A DNA stretch of 64,000 bases from Thiohalocapsa sp. PB-PSB1 (GTDB taxonomy: Bacteria > Pseudomonadota > Gammaproteobacteria > Chromatiales > Chromatiaceae). Position numbers and translations under genes: made by a program. The stretch lies in the NCBI GenBank assembly GCA_016745215.1, contig CP050890.1:7643001-7707000 (forward strand). Reading direction: 5' to 3'. Shown one piece after another: positions 19,117-28,585 of this stretch; position 1 is the stretch's first letter; the number at the start of each line of letters is the position of its first letter. The notes under the pieces were generated by a model. That model was not told the DNA's origin. It ran no database searches and saw only the letters and a program-made list of their open reading frames with translations.

Positions 19117-19884
19117 TTAGGCTGCAGGGATACCTGGAGGAGGTGGGACGTTGGGTTTCGTTTCCGGAATCTCGACGACAAGGAAGATGTCGCGGCGCCA
19201 AAATGGTGTGATTGCCGTTACGGCATTGAATACGGTGAGCGCCAAGGGCGTTACTTCTCGACTGTAGTTTATGTACTGAAATTCAAGCTTGTTTCTAGGT
19301 AGACCCAAGTAGCTGAAATATTCAATCAGCTCCCTTTTGCTGTACTCTTTCCAATGATGACCGTACGTCACGGTAGACATGAGGCTGGGTATCGATAGCC
19401 CTTGTCCGCGTCGAAGCAGGATGCCGGCTAAGCCACGAAGGGTCTGGAGGAGATTCAAGCTGTTTGGCGTGCTGATGAAGATCAGTCCGCCCGGGCGTAT
19501 TATTCGGAACAATTCGCTCCACATCTCTAGTGGGTTGAACGCAATGTGTTCCAATATTTCGGCAAATAGAATCGCGTCGAAGTGGTTGTCTTCGACGTTC
19601 CTGCTGAACTCCCCCTTGTCCAAGCGATGAATTTCAACGAGATCAATACCCAGTTCTTTGGCGAGTGCCTGAGTGGATGGAATCTCCAAGAGTTCCGGTA
19701 CGTCATAGCTGGTGACTTCGAACCCTTTCTCTCGCACTAGACTGGCCATGTTCAAGCGGTGGCAGCCTATATCGGCGATTCGGCTCCCAGCCGGTAATCT
19801 CTTTTGCAGTTCATCTGCAGTGAATGCGAAGCGTCCACTATGGACTTCGCTATATTCTTTTGGCGATTGTGTGTTCTTTCTCAT
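19117..19884 (-). CDS. Class I SAM-dependent methyltransferase
   Basis: A 255-residue protein with SAM motif I 'AGSRIADIGCHRLNMASLV' (glycine-rich loop), the acidic residue in 'FEVTSYDVPE', and 'FDAILFAEILEHIAFNPLEMWSELFRIIRPGGLIFISTPN' covering post-I to motif III of the Methyltransf_11/23 fold. It lies 150 bp upstream of the GT2 gene on the same strand, so the two may be cotranscribed. A sugar or lipid-linked glycan is a likely substrate from context, not from sequence. The length is ordinary and no lesion is visible. Confidence 0.82.
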   Translation of the reverse strand: MRKNTQSPKEYSEVHSGRFAFTADELQKRLPAGSRIADIGCHRLNMASLVREKGFEVTSYDVPELLEIPSTQALAKELGIDLVEIHRLDKGEFSRNVEDNHFDAILFAEILEHIAFNPLEMWSELFRIIRPGGLIFISTPNSLNLLQTLRGLAGILLRRGQGLSIPSLMSTVTYGHHWKEYSKRELIEYFSYLGLPRNKLEFQYINYSREVTPLALTVFNAVTAITPFWRRDIFLVVEIPETKPNVPPPPGIPAA

Positions 19885-19979
19885 GATTCCTGACTGATTG
19901 ACTGGATGGAATGCGAAAGAGTGCTAGAGAACAAATGAAGAGGCTGCTTTAAGCACTTCAATTGAATTATTTGTAACCT

Positions 19980-21006
19980 TCAATTAGAAAAATAAATTCT
20001 ATATTCATTCGTTCCAAATGAATCAATGATCTTTCTCAGGGCCGCCCTGAGATTGGATATGCTTTCATAAGCCGAGCTGGGTATCCATTCGTATTTGATT
20101 TTTCTCCACAAAATTTCAATCAAATTCAGTTCCGGTGACCATGTGGACAGAAAGTAGAGCGTCATGCCCCGGCGATCCCATTCCTCCATTCTAGCTGCTA
20201 CAGCCTTGCTTCTATGAATTGAAGCGTTATCCAAAACCACAACTGCGGGACGTTCGAGGCTCTCGCAGAATTCGTCCATGATGTCGATCACGACATCGCT
20301 ATTCACAGATCCTTCCTGTTCGAAAGCTGCGAGTTTATCACCCGTAGAATTCATGAAACCCAGGATGTTGATCCGTTTCGAACGAGAGGCGGGAATGCTC
20401 AAGGTGCCGTCTCTTCCGATATCTTGCCAAGCGTATGGCACATACGGATCCAAGCTCAATCCGGACTCGTCGAAGTAATACAAGTCGAACTCGCCTTCGC
20501 AAGCCATGCTCCGTCACTCCTCCAGGTCCGATTTCGTCCGCTCGCGCTCCTCTTCATCGGGCTTCCCTTTCGATATTTTTCTTTTTTTTCAATATCTTAC
20601 CGTGCTTCTTCAGAATCTTGCGCACTGTTTCGACGTGTGCCTTCTTACCGGTTTGTTTTTCCACCTCTTCGGCCAATTTGCGTAGCGAACGCGGTTCCTT
20701 TTCGAGGCATTCCAATATGATGTTTTCTTCTTCCCGGGAAAAGAGCGGTTTGGCTCCGCGTCCTTCGAGATCGTATAGCCCGTCGATTCCTTCGGCGACC
20801 CAACGCTCGGCCCAGTTGCGAACCGTATTCGTATGTACTCTTAAAATCTTTGCAACTTCATCGAACCTTTTACGATCTTCGAACAGAAGCAGAATCGCAT
20901 GGGCGCGATTGCGCACATGAGGAAGCGCTTCGCTTTTCATCATGTTGGTGAGTTGATCGATATCGTTTTGAGACAATGTGCGATTCTTGATGTTTGCGTA
21001 TTCCAT
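19980..21006 (-). pseudogene. IS630-family transposase, degenerate
   Basis: The complement from 21006 encodes an HTH half ('LPHVRNRAHAILLLFEDRK', 'HTNTVRNWAERWVAEGIDGL'). After a frameshift at ~20560 and an in-frame TGA at about 20514-20516 comes the DDE half: 'FDLYYFDESGLSL' (first Asp), 'PAVVVLDNASIHRSK' (second Asp), and 'LYFLSTWSPELNLIEILWRKIKYEW' (final Glu). All three catalytic acids survive but the gene is split by two lesions. It sits between a methyltransferase and a MITE-A copy at the edge of the polysaccharide locus. Confidence 0.85.
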
Positions 21007-21123
21007 CAGATTGATTCGGATTTCTATTGTGCCGAAGTGAATTTTTGTTTTTCAAGTAAACTGCATTTTACCCTATTCCGCTCTATCGAAACAAAAAACA
21101 GAGACAGGGAAAACGGGGACACG

Positions 21124-21202
21124 AGAAAACGGGGACAGACTATGTTTTCCACGTTTTACAGAATCGAGGTCATGCTGAAAAAAGTGGTCTGCCCCCATTT
21201 TC
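21124..21202. repeat. MITE-like element A, copy 2
   Basis: Second copy of the element seen at 2576-2653, same orientation. The inverted arms (21124-21139 and 21187-21202) carry a mismatch, so this copy has drifted. The outer 'gaaaacggggac' partial duplicate upstream is also conserved, which suggests that the mobile unit is larger than the perfect arms. Confidence 0.7.
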
Positions 21203-21223
21203 TCCGTTTTCTTGCGTTTTCTC

Positions 21224-21625
21224 GGCGGTGCCTTGGGCGGATTAGTGGCGGGCACTTTGATGGTGCCGATCCTTGGAGTATCGGGCACCTGCCAGGTGCT
21301 GGCCGCGCTGGCGGCGATTGCGATCCTGCCCGTGGCCATGGTCGCCCTGGCGGATCGCTGGCCGCGGCGCTCTCGGGCTGCGAGTGCGCGGGCGCGCCCG
21401 TCCTTCCCTTGGCCAAGGTTGGGCTGGGCCATCAACCGGGAAGCGCTTGTTTTAGTGAGACTGCAGATTTCGACAGCCCAGGGTATTACTTTTGTACAAT
21501 CCAGCTTTTTCGATCCCGATTCCGATGCTGATCAGGCCGATGCCGACCTGGGCCTGGAATCGAATGGCGCGGCGGGCACCCCAAGAATACCCGCTCGCGC
21601 AAGCGGATCTTTATCGCCCCCATGA
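21224..21625 (+). pseudogene. Membrane-protein C-terminal fragment
   Basis: Immediately after MITE-A an open frame reads 'FLGGALGGLVAGTLMVPILG', then another hydrophobic stretch 'LAALAAIAILPVAMVALA' and a basic tail. Two transmembrane segments followed by low-complexity basic sequence suggest the end of a transporter-like protein (MFS or spermidine-synthase-fused MFS proteins have similar glycine-rich helices). It lacks an N-terminus. I cannot assign a family with confidence. Confidence 0.3.
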
Positions 21626-21649
21626 CCTCGCTGGTCGAGGAGGAAGCGC

Positions 21650-23353
21650 ATGACGACTCCATTCCGCCGGATCGCCCGGCCGCTGCTCGCATTGCTCCCC
21701 TGTCTGCTTGGCGCCTGGGCCGCAAGCGCATCGAATGCCGCGCCAGAGGTGCCGAACACCCCGGGTCCGGTGCGCGAAAGCGCCCTGGCCGGAGCCTGGT
21801 ATCCGGCTGACCCGGCCGAGCTGCGCGCCCTGGTGGATCGCTTTCTCGCGCCGGCCGAGGTTCCGGAGCCACAGGGCAGGCTACGGGCGCTGATCGTGCC
21901 GCACGCCGGCTATGCCTACAGCGGGCCGACCGCGGGCCAGGCATTCTCGATGCTTCGCGATCGCACCTACCGCCGTGTGCTGATTCTGGCACCGGCTCAT
22001 TACAGCGGCTTTCAGGGAGTGTCGGTTGCCGATGTGAACGCCTTTCGCACCCCCCTCGGAGACATCCCGCTGGACAGGGATGCGCTCAAGGTTCTGCAGG
22101 CGTCGGCTCTGTTCCGCTCGCAACCAGCAGCGCATGTCCGCGAGCACAGCATCGAAATCGAATTGCCGCTGTTGCAACAGGCGCTGACTCCGGGTTGGAA
22201 ACTGATTCCAGTGCTAATCGGCGCTCTGCAAGGCGATCAGTACCAAATGGCCGCGGATCTGCTGAGACCCATGGCAGACGAGACGACCCTGGTGGTGGTG
22301 TCGAGCGATTTTACCCACTATGGCCCGCGCTTCAACTATCTGCCGTTTGCGCTGGATGCAGACACCCCGGCGCGCATCCGCGAGTTGGACGAAGGCGCCA
22401 TCGCGCACATTCGAGACAAAGACCCCGAGGGGTTTCTGCGCTATCAGCAACGCACCGGCATCACCATCTGCGGCTTCCGCCCCATCGAGATTCTGCTGCG
22501 CATGCTGGGACCCGAGGCGCGCATCGAACCGATCGCCCACACCACCAGCGGCGAACTGACCGGGGACTACAGCAACTCGGTCAGCTATGTCGCCCTCGCG
22601 GTAACCGACCCAAAGCCGTTGTCTGCTGCATCGCCTGTTCCATTATCTGCCGCATCGCCTGTTCCATCATCTGCCGCATCGCCAGACCCATTATCCGGCG
22701 AGCTGACTGCACCCGCCGCCGACCCGTCGCCGGTCGAGCCCTTGCAGTCCGAGTTGGACCAAGCGGATCTGAAGCGCCTGCATCATTTGGCCACATTGGC
22801 CGTGGAAGATGCGGTGTTCGGTCCGTCCGACCTTCGCCAGCACATGCAGCAGCAGGCGGTCGAAGCGCTTCCGGATCGGCTCAAAATGCCCGCCGGGGCC
22901 TTTGTCACATTAAAGCGCAATGGTCAGTTGCGAGGCTGCATCGGCTACATCGAGCCGCGCCAGCCGCTGTACCTGGCCATACTGGCGAACGGCGATAATG
23001 CCGCTCGGCGCGATCTCAGGTTCCGTCCGGTGCAGCCCGCCGAGCTGGCGGAACTGGAAATCGAAGTCAGCGTGCTGACGCCGCCGCGCCCAATCCAATC
23101 CTGGCAAGACTTCAAGGTAGGCGAGCAGGGGATCATACTGAGCAAGGCCGGTCGGCACGCCGTCTTTTTGCCGGAGGTCGCCACCGAGCAGGGCTGGACA
23201 AGACAGGAGACCCTGTCTCATCTTGCTGTCAAGGCCGGATTGTCGGCCGATGCCTGGCGGGACGGCGCCAGCTTCGAGGTTTTCGACAGCATCCATTACC
23301 ACGCACCCTATGTCGCCGTGGCGCCGGAAAGCACGGCGCGTGGCGCACGCTGA
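21650..23353 (+). CDS. AmmeMemoRadiSam proteins B and A fused (MEMO1-AMMECR1), exported
   Basis: A 567-residue two-domain protein. Residues 1-30 look like a signal peptide (basic start, 'LLALLPCLLGAWAASASNA'). Residues ~40-315 are a MEMO domain ('ALAGAWYPADPAELRALVD', 'LIVPHAGYAYSGPTAGQAF', 'ILAPAHYSGFQGV', 'REHSIEIELPLLQQAL', 'VVSSDFTHYG'). Its His residues match the metal or dioxygenase-like site. Residues ~319-345 are a short Pro/Ser/Ala repeat linker. Residues ~374-560 are AMMECR1 ('GAFVTLKRNGQLRGCIGYIEP'). These normally separate partners (proteins B and A of the AmmeMemoRadiSam system, with a radical SAM protein) are joined here. Their biochemical role is not settled. hypC follows 8 bp later. 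Confidence 0.92.
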   Translation: MTTPFRRIARPLLALLPCLLGAWAASASNAAPEVPNTPGPVRESALAGAWYPADPAELRALVDRFLAPAEVPEPQGRLRALIVPHAGYAYSGPTAGQAFSMLRDRTYRRVLILAPAHYSGFQGVSVADVNAFRTPLGDIPLDRDALKVLQASALFRSQPAAHVREHSIEIELPLLQQALTPGWKLIPVLIGALQGDQYQMAADLLRPMADETTLVVVSSDFTHYGPRFNYLPFALDADTPARIRELDEGAIAHIRDKDPEGFLRYQQRTGITICGFRPIEILLRMLGPEARIEPIAHTTSGELTGDYSNSVSYVALAVTDPKPLSAASPVPLSAASPVPSSAASPDPLSGELTAPAADPSPVEPLQSELDQADLKRLHHLATLAVEDAVFGPSDLRQHMQQQAVEALPDRLKMPAGAFVTLKRNGQLRGCIGYIEPRQPLYLAILANGDNAARRDLRFRPVQPAELAELEIEVSVLTPPRPIQSWQDFKVGEQGIILSKAGRHAVFLPEVATEQGWTRQETLSHLAVKAGLSADAWRDGASFEVFDSIHYHAPYVAVAPESTARGAR

Positions 23354-23361
23354 GTTCGAAC

Positions 23362-23595
23362 ATGTGTATAGGCATCCCGATGCGGATCATCCAGATCCAG
23401 GGCTTGATGGCCCGCTGCGAGGCGAAAGGCGTTGAATGTGACGCGAATCTGCTGATGCTGGAGCGCGAGGAGCTTGCCGTCGGCGACTATGTGGTCATTC
23501 ATCTGGGCTATGCCATCGAGTCCGTATCCCTGGAACATGCCGAAGAAGCTTGGACGCTCTATGATGAAATACTGGCAGCCGCAAGCCTTTCCTGA
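23362..23595 (+). CDS. hypC: HypC/HybG/HupF-family hydrogenase maturation chaperone
   Basis: A 77-residue protein starting 'MCIGIPMRIIQI'. The N-terminal Met-Cys of this family binds the Fe(CN)2CO precursor and the apo-hydrogenase large subunit during NiFe-hydrogenase assembly. The OB-like core includes 'LAVGDYVVIHLGYAIESV', and the C-terminal helix has 'AEEAWTLYDEI'. The length is normal for the family. It lies 8 bp after the MEMO-AMMECR1 gene, so the two are probably cotranscribed. No other hyp or structural hydrogenase gene is in the window. Confidence 0.93.
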   Translation: MCIGIPMRIIQIQGLMARCEAKGVECDANLLMLEREELAVGDYVVIHLGYAIESVSLEHAEEAWTLYDEILAAASLS

Positions 23596-23958
23596 ACGCC
23601 AGACCATCGGTAAGGACGCGCGCGGAAACACAAGGCGTTTCCGCTCGGCGATCGCGCTGGAGATTGCAAACGAGTAGCCAAAGAGCGGAGATCGGCACAG
23701 GGATGCCAGCAGGCGTGCGGTCTCCGGCGTAGTGAACAATGGAAGCTAAAGCCCGGTCGGGTGGATACTCGCAGCGCATCCAACACCAGGGCTCAGCGAG
23801 CATCGCTGCGGCTGGCAGAGCCATCAAGACCGGGTGCCAAGGCACAGAGATCGTGCAAGTCGTGCGCGAATTGGCGCGGAACCTGAGGTATACCCACAAA
23901 TCGTTCCTGGCCTTTGGACGGTTTGCCCGTGGTCGATTTTTGTCCTGTAGCCAGCGCG

Positions 23959-24023
23959 TCGCCCGCAAGCGGGCTCCCACAAGCCGCCGGGGACGGCCGA
24001 CGTAGGAGCCCGCTTGCGGGCGA
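23959..24023. repeat. REP-type palindrome, copy 1
   Basis: A 65-bp inverted repeat, 'tcgcccgcaagcgggctcc' with its complement 'ggagcccgcttgcgggcga', around a GC-rich centre. Near-identical copies lie at 55543-55607, 55732-55796 and (shorter) 55922-55969. The region 23596-24070 around it has no recognisable gene. Confidence 0.8.
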
Positions 24024-24070
24024 ACAGGCGGACTCTCTTTAAGTCCTCGCCATGCCCGATCCCCATTGTT

Positions 24071-24200
24071 CTGACCTAGCGCGAGCACGCACAGCTGGAG
24101 TCGCTGGTGCGTCAGCACAAGCCACAGCAGCTGGCCCTCCGAGCGTGGATCATGCTCGCGGCCGACGTCGGCAGTAACCTCAGCGAGACGGTGGCGCGAA
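24071..24200 (+). pseudogene. IS630-like transposase N-terminal relic
   Basis: The plus strand reads 'REHAQLESLVRQHKPQQLALRAWIM' and 'LAADVGSNLSETVAR', the start of an IS630-type HTH transposase. A TAG interrupts it near its beginning. The homology ends exactly where the inverted repeat at 24201 starts. Confidence 0.5.
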
Positions 24201-24261
24201 CGAATAAGGATAAATCGTGGATAGCATCGCTGCCCTCGTTTTCACGATTTATCCTTGTTCG
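24201..24261. repeat. 19-bp inverted repeat with 23-nt spacer
   Basis: Left arm 24201-24219 'cgaataaggataaatcgtg' and right arm 24243-24261 are complementary at 18 of 19 positions. The unit interrupts the transposase relic. It could be a tiny mobile repeat or a strong hairpin. Confidence 0.6.
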
Positions 24262-25922
24262 GCAGTGCCAATTCACTTAAATTCAACCACGGTGCTTGAT
24301 TGAGCATCTGGTATTTTCTTCTTTCCCTTACCACCGAGCTATCGTTGCCTTCAGGCAGTCCACTGGTGGCGGATGAAGGATCGGAATCGACCACCGAGCT
24401 GACGCCCCAATCAGGCGGTCCACTTTTTGGAAATCCGGCCGGCGCTGGCGCCCATAACGGATAAATCACCCAAATCATTGTCTCGTGGCGCGCATTCCAC
24501 ACCCCTCATTTCTCGAAGATCAGTATTTTTTCGCAGTATATCGCAGCAAGATCGAGCATAAAATTGTGAGCAAAGTGAGTCGGATTGGTTTGGGTCTGAA
24601 TTTTTCGTACAAAAATTCACCGCCGTAAATTTCAACTAATTGATTTTAAAAAAAAAGTATCGAAACTAGCGATGAGGGAGTGCGGAATATCATATTGTCG
24701 GGCTCTCTGAAGAGCAGTATGGGGTCAGGCCAAGAACCTGTTTTATTGACAACTTTGTGCGCTTTCGATACGCTGCTGGAAGACGAAATAACGCGTTTGC
24801 GATTTTTTTTGTATAGGGTATGGCATTTTCCTGCGTCCTTGAAAATCAATGGGTTAGGAGAGAAGCCGTACCGATTAAAGAGTTTATCATCTCAGTGTTT
24901 TGTCCTGTAGAACAGACCTGGCAGCGGGTGGTAGGCGATATCCAGGGGTCGATCGACCGAGAAATTGATCTTCAAACCTCAACCCTCCGCAACATGTCCG
25001 ATTCCCCACCTCAAGTTCGTCCAGTCCTTGGTCGCGGTGCGAGGGTTAGTGAAAACGGTCATCGGCCAACTGAACCAAGCAAATACCGAAAAGGTTCGCG
25101 CGCGAGATACCTGGCGCTTTGTCCGGAAGTTGCTCTCCCATACGATGAGGTTTTCTTCAACCGGCAGTCGGTTAGAGAGCCACTTCAGATTGAAGGGTTG
25201 CTGATTGACTTATATACTCTATCTTGACCAGGTTTTTTTTACCTTATGGGCGGTGGGCAGCGCGGCGCTTGCCCGTCGCAAGGGTCGTGCATTCTAGATT
25301 TTTCCAAACTGGTGTAAAAGTCAAAAAGTCGAACATCGCGTGAACTAGGGCTTTTATATTCCCTGTTCTCTCAGATGAGGAAGGGAATCAATATGGTAGG
25401 TTACGAACCAGATGGGCATGTTTTCAGAGGAACTCCTTCGGATAGATTGCTGGCTTGTCTGATTCAGTTCCAATGACAGAAGGGGATTTCATATAGGCTG
25501 TTTGTAGATTGGTGAATCACTTTGATCTTCTCATTTTAAAACAGGCTTTTAGAAAAGTGAGGACAAGGCGTGGGTGTAAGTCAGCCGTTTCTCAATAAGT
25601 CCCTGGGGTTAACAAATAGCCTCACCGTCATGCTGACGCAGCATCAGCCTAGGTAGTTCAATCTGGACAGTCCTGGCTTGGCCCGACTCACACAGTTTCC
25701 TTGCATCACCGGCTGAACTGTATTCAGCTATATATCAACGCCTTACGCCCTCCGTCTATCCAGGCGCCACACACAGATCTGCAGGAGCAAAAAAGTGCGA
25801 GAAGAAGGCCAAATTGAACACCCTAGCATCAGCCTCTACCGCATCACGTTAACTGGATAGAACCCCTGGCTAACACACTATCAGAGACGATAGGATAAAA
25901 CCTTTAATTTACGGAGATATCT
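24262..25922. other. Long gene-poor interval upstream of the eCIS operon
   Basis: About 1.66 kb with no gene that I can support. At 24331-24430 two imperfect 60-bp direct repeats share 'ccaccgagct' and 'tcaggc.gtccac'. Short open frames at 24680-25227 show no family pattern. The last ~700 bp before 25923 presumably carries the eCIS promoter, but no clear -35/-10 pair was picked. A GGAG ribosome-binding site precedes the first eCIS gene at about 25911-25915. Confidence 0.45.
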
Positions 25923-26336
25923 ATGTCTGAACAATGTAATTGGAAATTTAATGTGCAAGTTGTCGGCGGTCCAATGATAGCAGCTTCGGGTGAGCAAACC
26001 GTCGATGCCTACAGCAAATCACAGGTTGTGGTGCCAGCTAGAACGGGTAGCACCGATGGCCAGACCGAATTGACCCTCGATACAACCGGAGCATCTATCC
26101 TCATTGTTAGAGCCAGCCGGTACGTTGACCCCGACAATCCTGCCACCCGCCTACAATATGCGGTGACTGCAGGAGGTACAGCCGGGACAGCCGTCAATTT
26201 AATCGGTCCACTCATCCTGATCGGCGAGGATGCCATCCGCTTATTGGGAAATCCGGTAGAGCGTCTGACCTTCACCAATCCCACTGCATCCGAAATTACG
26301 ATAGATACGCTTGTTGGTGTGGATGCAACACCCTGA
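25923..26336 (+). CDS. Uncharacterised 137-residue protein at the head of the eCIS operon
   Basis: A small protein of alternating hydrophobic and polar strands with frequent Thr, Val and Gly ('ASILIVRASRYVD', 'LIGPLILIGEDAIRLLG', 'LTFTNPTASEITIDTLVG'). It is probably all-beta. No signal peptide or membrane segment is seen. A good GGAG site lies ~8 bp before the ATG. It is 44 bp upstream of the sheath gene and clearly part of the operon. I do not recognise the family. A structural accessory, such as a decoration or capping subunit, is possible but unsupported beyond position and predicted fold type. Confidence 0.75.
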   Translation: MSEQCNWKFNVQVVGGPMIAASGEQTVDAYSKSQVVVPARTGSTDGQTELTLDTTGASILIVRASRYVDPDNPATRLQYAVTAGGTAGTAVNLIGPLILIGEDAIRLLGNPVERLTFTNPTASEITIDTLVGVDATP

Positions 26337-26380
26337 CAATACGGCAATAATCCTATTTCGAGGAATGTAAGGGGCTTATT

Positions 26381-27958
26381 ATGGCAACAAATCCAACCTA
26401 TCCTGGCGTTTATATAGAAGAAGTGCCGAGTGGTTCACGCACGATAACAGGCGTCGCTACTTCGATTACAGCGTTCATTGGACGGGCGCAACGCGGTCCC
26501 GTCGATAAACCCTTACTCATCAGCAGCTTCGGTGAGTTCACACGCCTGTTCGGCGACCTGTGGGTCAAGAGCGCTCTTGGGTACAGCGTGCAGCAATATT
26601 TCATGAATGGCGGCGCACAGGCGATCATCGTGCGCGTCGATAACGGAGGCGTTGCTGCCAGGATTGAACTTGAAGATGGCGGCGCGACAGTTGTGCTTGA
26701 ACTCGAAGCTGCCAGCCCTGGTGAATGGGGCAATAACCTGCGTGCTATTGTCGACCACGATACCCGCGACGGCACGTCGGATCAATTCAATCTCATCATT
26801 CAGGAATTTGACCCCGCAACGGGCGACAGCACAGCTATCCCGCCTGTGTCCCCTGTTACCGTGCAGGAAGAGGTCTTTCTCAACATATCTATTGAAGAAG
26901 AAAACCCGCGCTACATCGGGAAAGTGCTTGAATCATCCTCACTCGTCAGGCTGTTCACTGCCCCCCCGCTGGCAGTTCCGGCAGAGACAGGTACACCTGC
27001 CGAAGCAAATGCCAAAGTCGCCGAAGGGATTGGCACCAATGGCAGCGACATCACCGCCAATGAAATTGCCGGAGCGAGCCTGGAAGCCGAACGCAGAGGC
27101 ATTTATGCCCTGGAAGGTGCCGATATTTTCAACATGATGGTTATTCCACCCCTCACTCGCACCAATGGCGATGTCGATTTCAATAACGTTTATACACCGG
27201 CGCTTGCGTATTGCGAGAAGCGACGCGCTATGCTGATTATGGATCCGCCAAAATCATGGGTCCGTCCCGACCTCGCGGTTGATGCAGCACGTGCGGGAGA
27301 TTATCCCAAGCACAAAAACGCAATTTTGTATTGGCCCCGTGTGCGTCTAGCCGACCCCCTGCGCGAAAATCGCATCGAAGAATTTGCTCCAAGCGGCATG
27401 ATGGCGGGTATTTTCGCTCGCACCGACTCCCAACGCGGCATCTGGAAAGCGCCTGCTGGAACCGAAGCGGTCTTGGCGGGCGTTCGCGAACTCACGTATC
27501 GCATGACAGATAAAGAAAATGGTCTGTTGAATCCGCTGGGCATCAATGCGCTGCGTACATTCCCTGTAACAGGACGAGTCTCATGGGGAGCGCGCACCAC
27601 TCGCGGCGCCGACCAGTTGGCAAGTGAGTGGAAATACATCCCAGTGCGGCGGCTGGCACTCTATATTGAAGAGAGCCTCTATCGCGGCACACAATGGGCA
27701 GTATTTGAACCCAATGACGCTCCGCTGTGGGCGCAGTTGCGCAAAGCGGTAGGGGGTTTTATGCAAACCCTGTTCCGTCAGGGCGCTTTCCAAGGTTCAA
27801 CCCCTGCTGAAGCCTATCTGGTGAAGTGTGATAGTGAAACCACCACGCAGGCGGACATTGATCGCGGCATTGTCAATGTGATCGTGGGCTTTGCGCCACT
27901 CAAACCGGCCGAGTTCGTCATCATCAAGATTCAGCAACTGGCACGCGAAGATTCGTGA
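26381..27958 (+). CDS. eCIS contractile sheath protein
   Basis: A 525-residue tail-sheath protein (phage tail sheath, subtilisin-like fold; Afp2/3/4 and PVC sheath equivalents). The N-terminus 'YPGVYIEEVPSGSRTITGVATSITAFIGRAQRGPVDKP' is the hallmark sheath start, followed by 'SFGEFTRLFGD' and 'VQQYFMNGGAQAIIVRV'. The C-terminus has 'VSWGARTTRGADQLASEWKYIPVRRLALYIEESLYRGTQWAVFEPND', which forms the inter-subunit handshake region in this family. Sheath subunits assemble around the inner tube and contract to drive it into a target. Only one sheath gene is present, whereas Afp and PVC carry three. A strong AAGGGG ribosome-binding site precedes it. Confidence 0.96.
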   Translation: MATNPTYPGVYIEEVPSGSRTITGVATSITAFIGRAQRGPVDKPLLISSFGEFTRLFGDLWVKSALGYSVQQYFMNGGAQAIIVRVDNGGVAARIELEDGGATVVLELEAASPGEWGNNLRAIVDHDTRDGTSDQFNLIIQEFDPATGDSTAIPPVSPVTVQEEVFLNISIEEENPRYIGKVLESSSLVRLFTAPPLAVPAETGTPAEANAKVAEGIGTNGSDITANEIAGASLEAERRGIYALEGADIFNMMVIPPLTRTNGDVDFNNVYTPALAYCEKRRAMLIMDPPKSWVRPDLAVDAARAGDYPKHKNAILYWPRVRLADPLRENRIEEFAPSGMMAGIFARTDSQRGIWKAPAGTEAVLAGVRELTYRMTDKENGLLNPLGINALRTFPVTGRVSWGARTTRGADQLASEWKYIPVRRLALYIEESLYRGTQWAVFEPNDAPLWAQLRKAVGGFMQTLFRQGAFQGSTPAEAYLVKCDSETTTQADIDRGIVNVIVGFAPLKPAEFVIIKIQQLAREDS

Positions 27959-27976
27959 TTAGGGGAATGACATATC

Positions 27977-28501
27977 ATGGCACAATTTTCAGTCAACTCG
28001 GATCGTTTTGACCCGTACAAGAATTTCAAGTTTCTCATCAAGTGGGACGGTCGCACGGTTGCGGGTGTCAGTAAAGTGGGGGCGCTCAAGCGCACAACCG
28101 AAGTCGTTGAACATCGCGAGGGCGGCGATGTCAGCAGCACGCGCAAATCCCCCGGACAGACCAAATACGAAGCGATTACCCTCGAACGTGGTGTGACGCA
28201 TGACCCTGATTTCCATGATTGGGCGAATTTGGTCTGGAATTACGGGGCATCTCCACCATCCAGCGGCAGCGGCGGCGGCGAGATGTCTTTGAAAAATTTT
28301 CGTAAAGATATCACCATCGAGCTCTACAACGAGGCGGGACAACTGGCGATTGCTTACAACATTTTCCGCTGCTGGGTATCGGAATATCAAGCGCTGCCGG
28401 AACTCGACGCTAGCGCCAACGCCGTAGCTATCCAGACGATTAAACTGGAAAATGAAGGCTGGGTCATAGATGACGGCGTCAGTGAACCGACTGAACAATA
28501 A
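27977..28501 (+). CDS. eCIS inner tube protein (gp19-like)
   Basis: A 174-residue tail-tube protein of the T4 gp19 / Afp1 family: 'FDPYKNFKFLIKWDGRTVAGVSKVGALKRTTEVVEHREGGD' at the N-terminus, then 'YEAITLERGVTHDPDFHDWANLVWNYG' and a C-terminal 'AVAIQTIKLENEGWVID'. Hexameric rings of this protein make the rigid tube expelled on firing. It lies 18 bp after the sheath gene with an AGGGGA site. A second, divergent CIS-tube protein of the Afp7 class is encoded at 40276, so one main tube plus one baseplate-proximal tube are present. Confidence 0.95.
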   Translation: MAQFSVNSDRFDPYKNFKFLIKWDGRTVAGVSKVGALKRTTEVVEHREGGDVSSTRKSPGQTKYEAITLERGVTHDPDFHDWANLVWNYGASPPSSGSGGGEMSLKNFRKDITIELYNEAGQLAIAYNIFRCWVSEYQALPELDASANAVAIQTIKLENEGWVIDDGVSEPTEQ

Positions 28502-28585
28502 TGTGTGTATGAGGCAGAAGATCAGCGTTCATTCGCTACCTGCCTGAAAGCGGTTCGAGACGATTGAGGAGTGGAGCGCAAGGAT

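Noticed and set aside
24680..25227. Short open frames upstream of the eCIS operon
   Set aside because: No recognised family, overlapping frames and no good translation signals; not called as genes.
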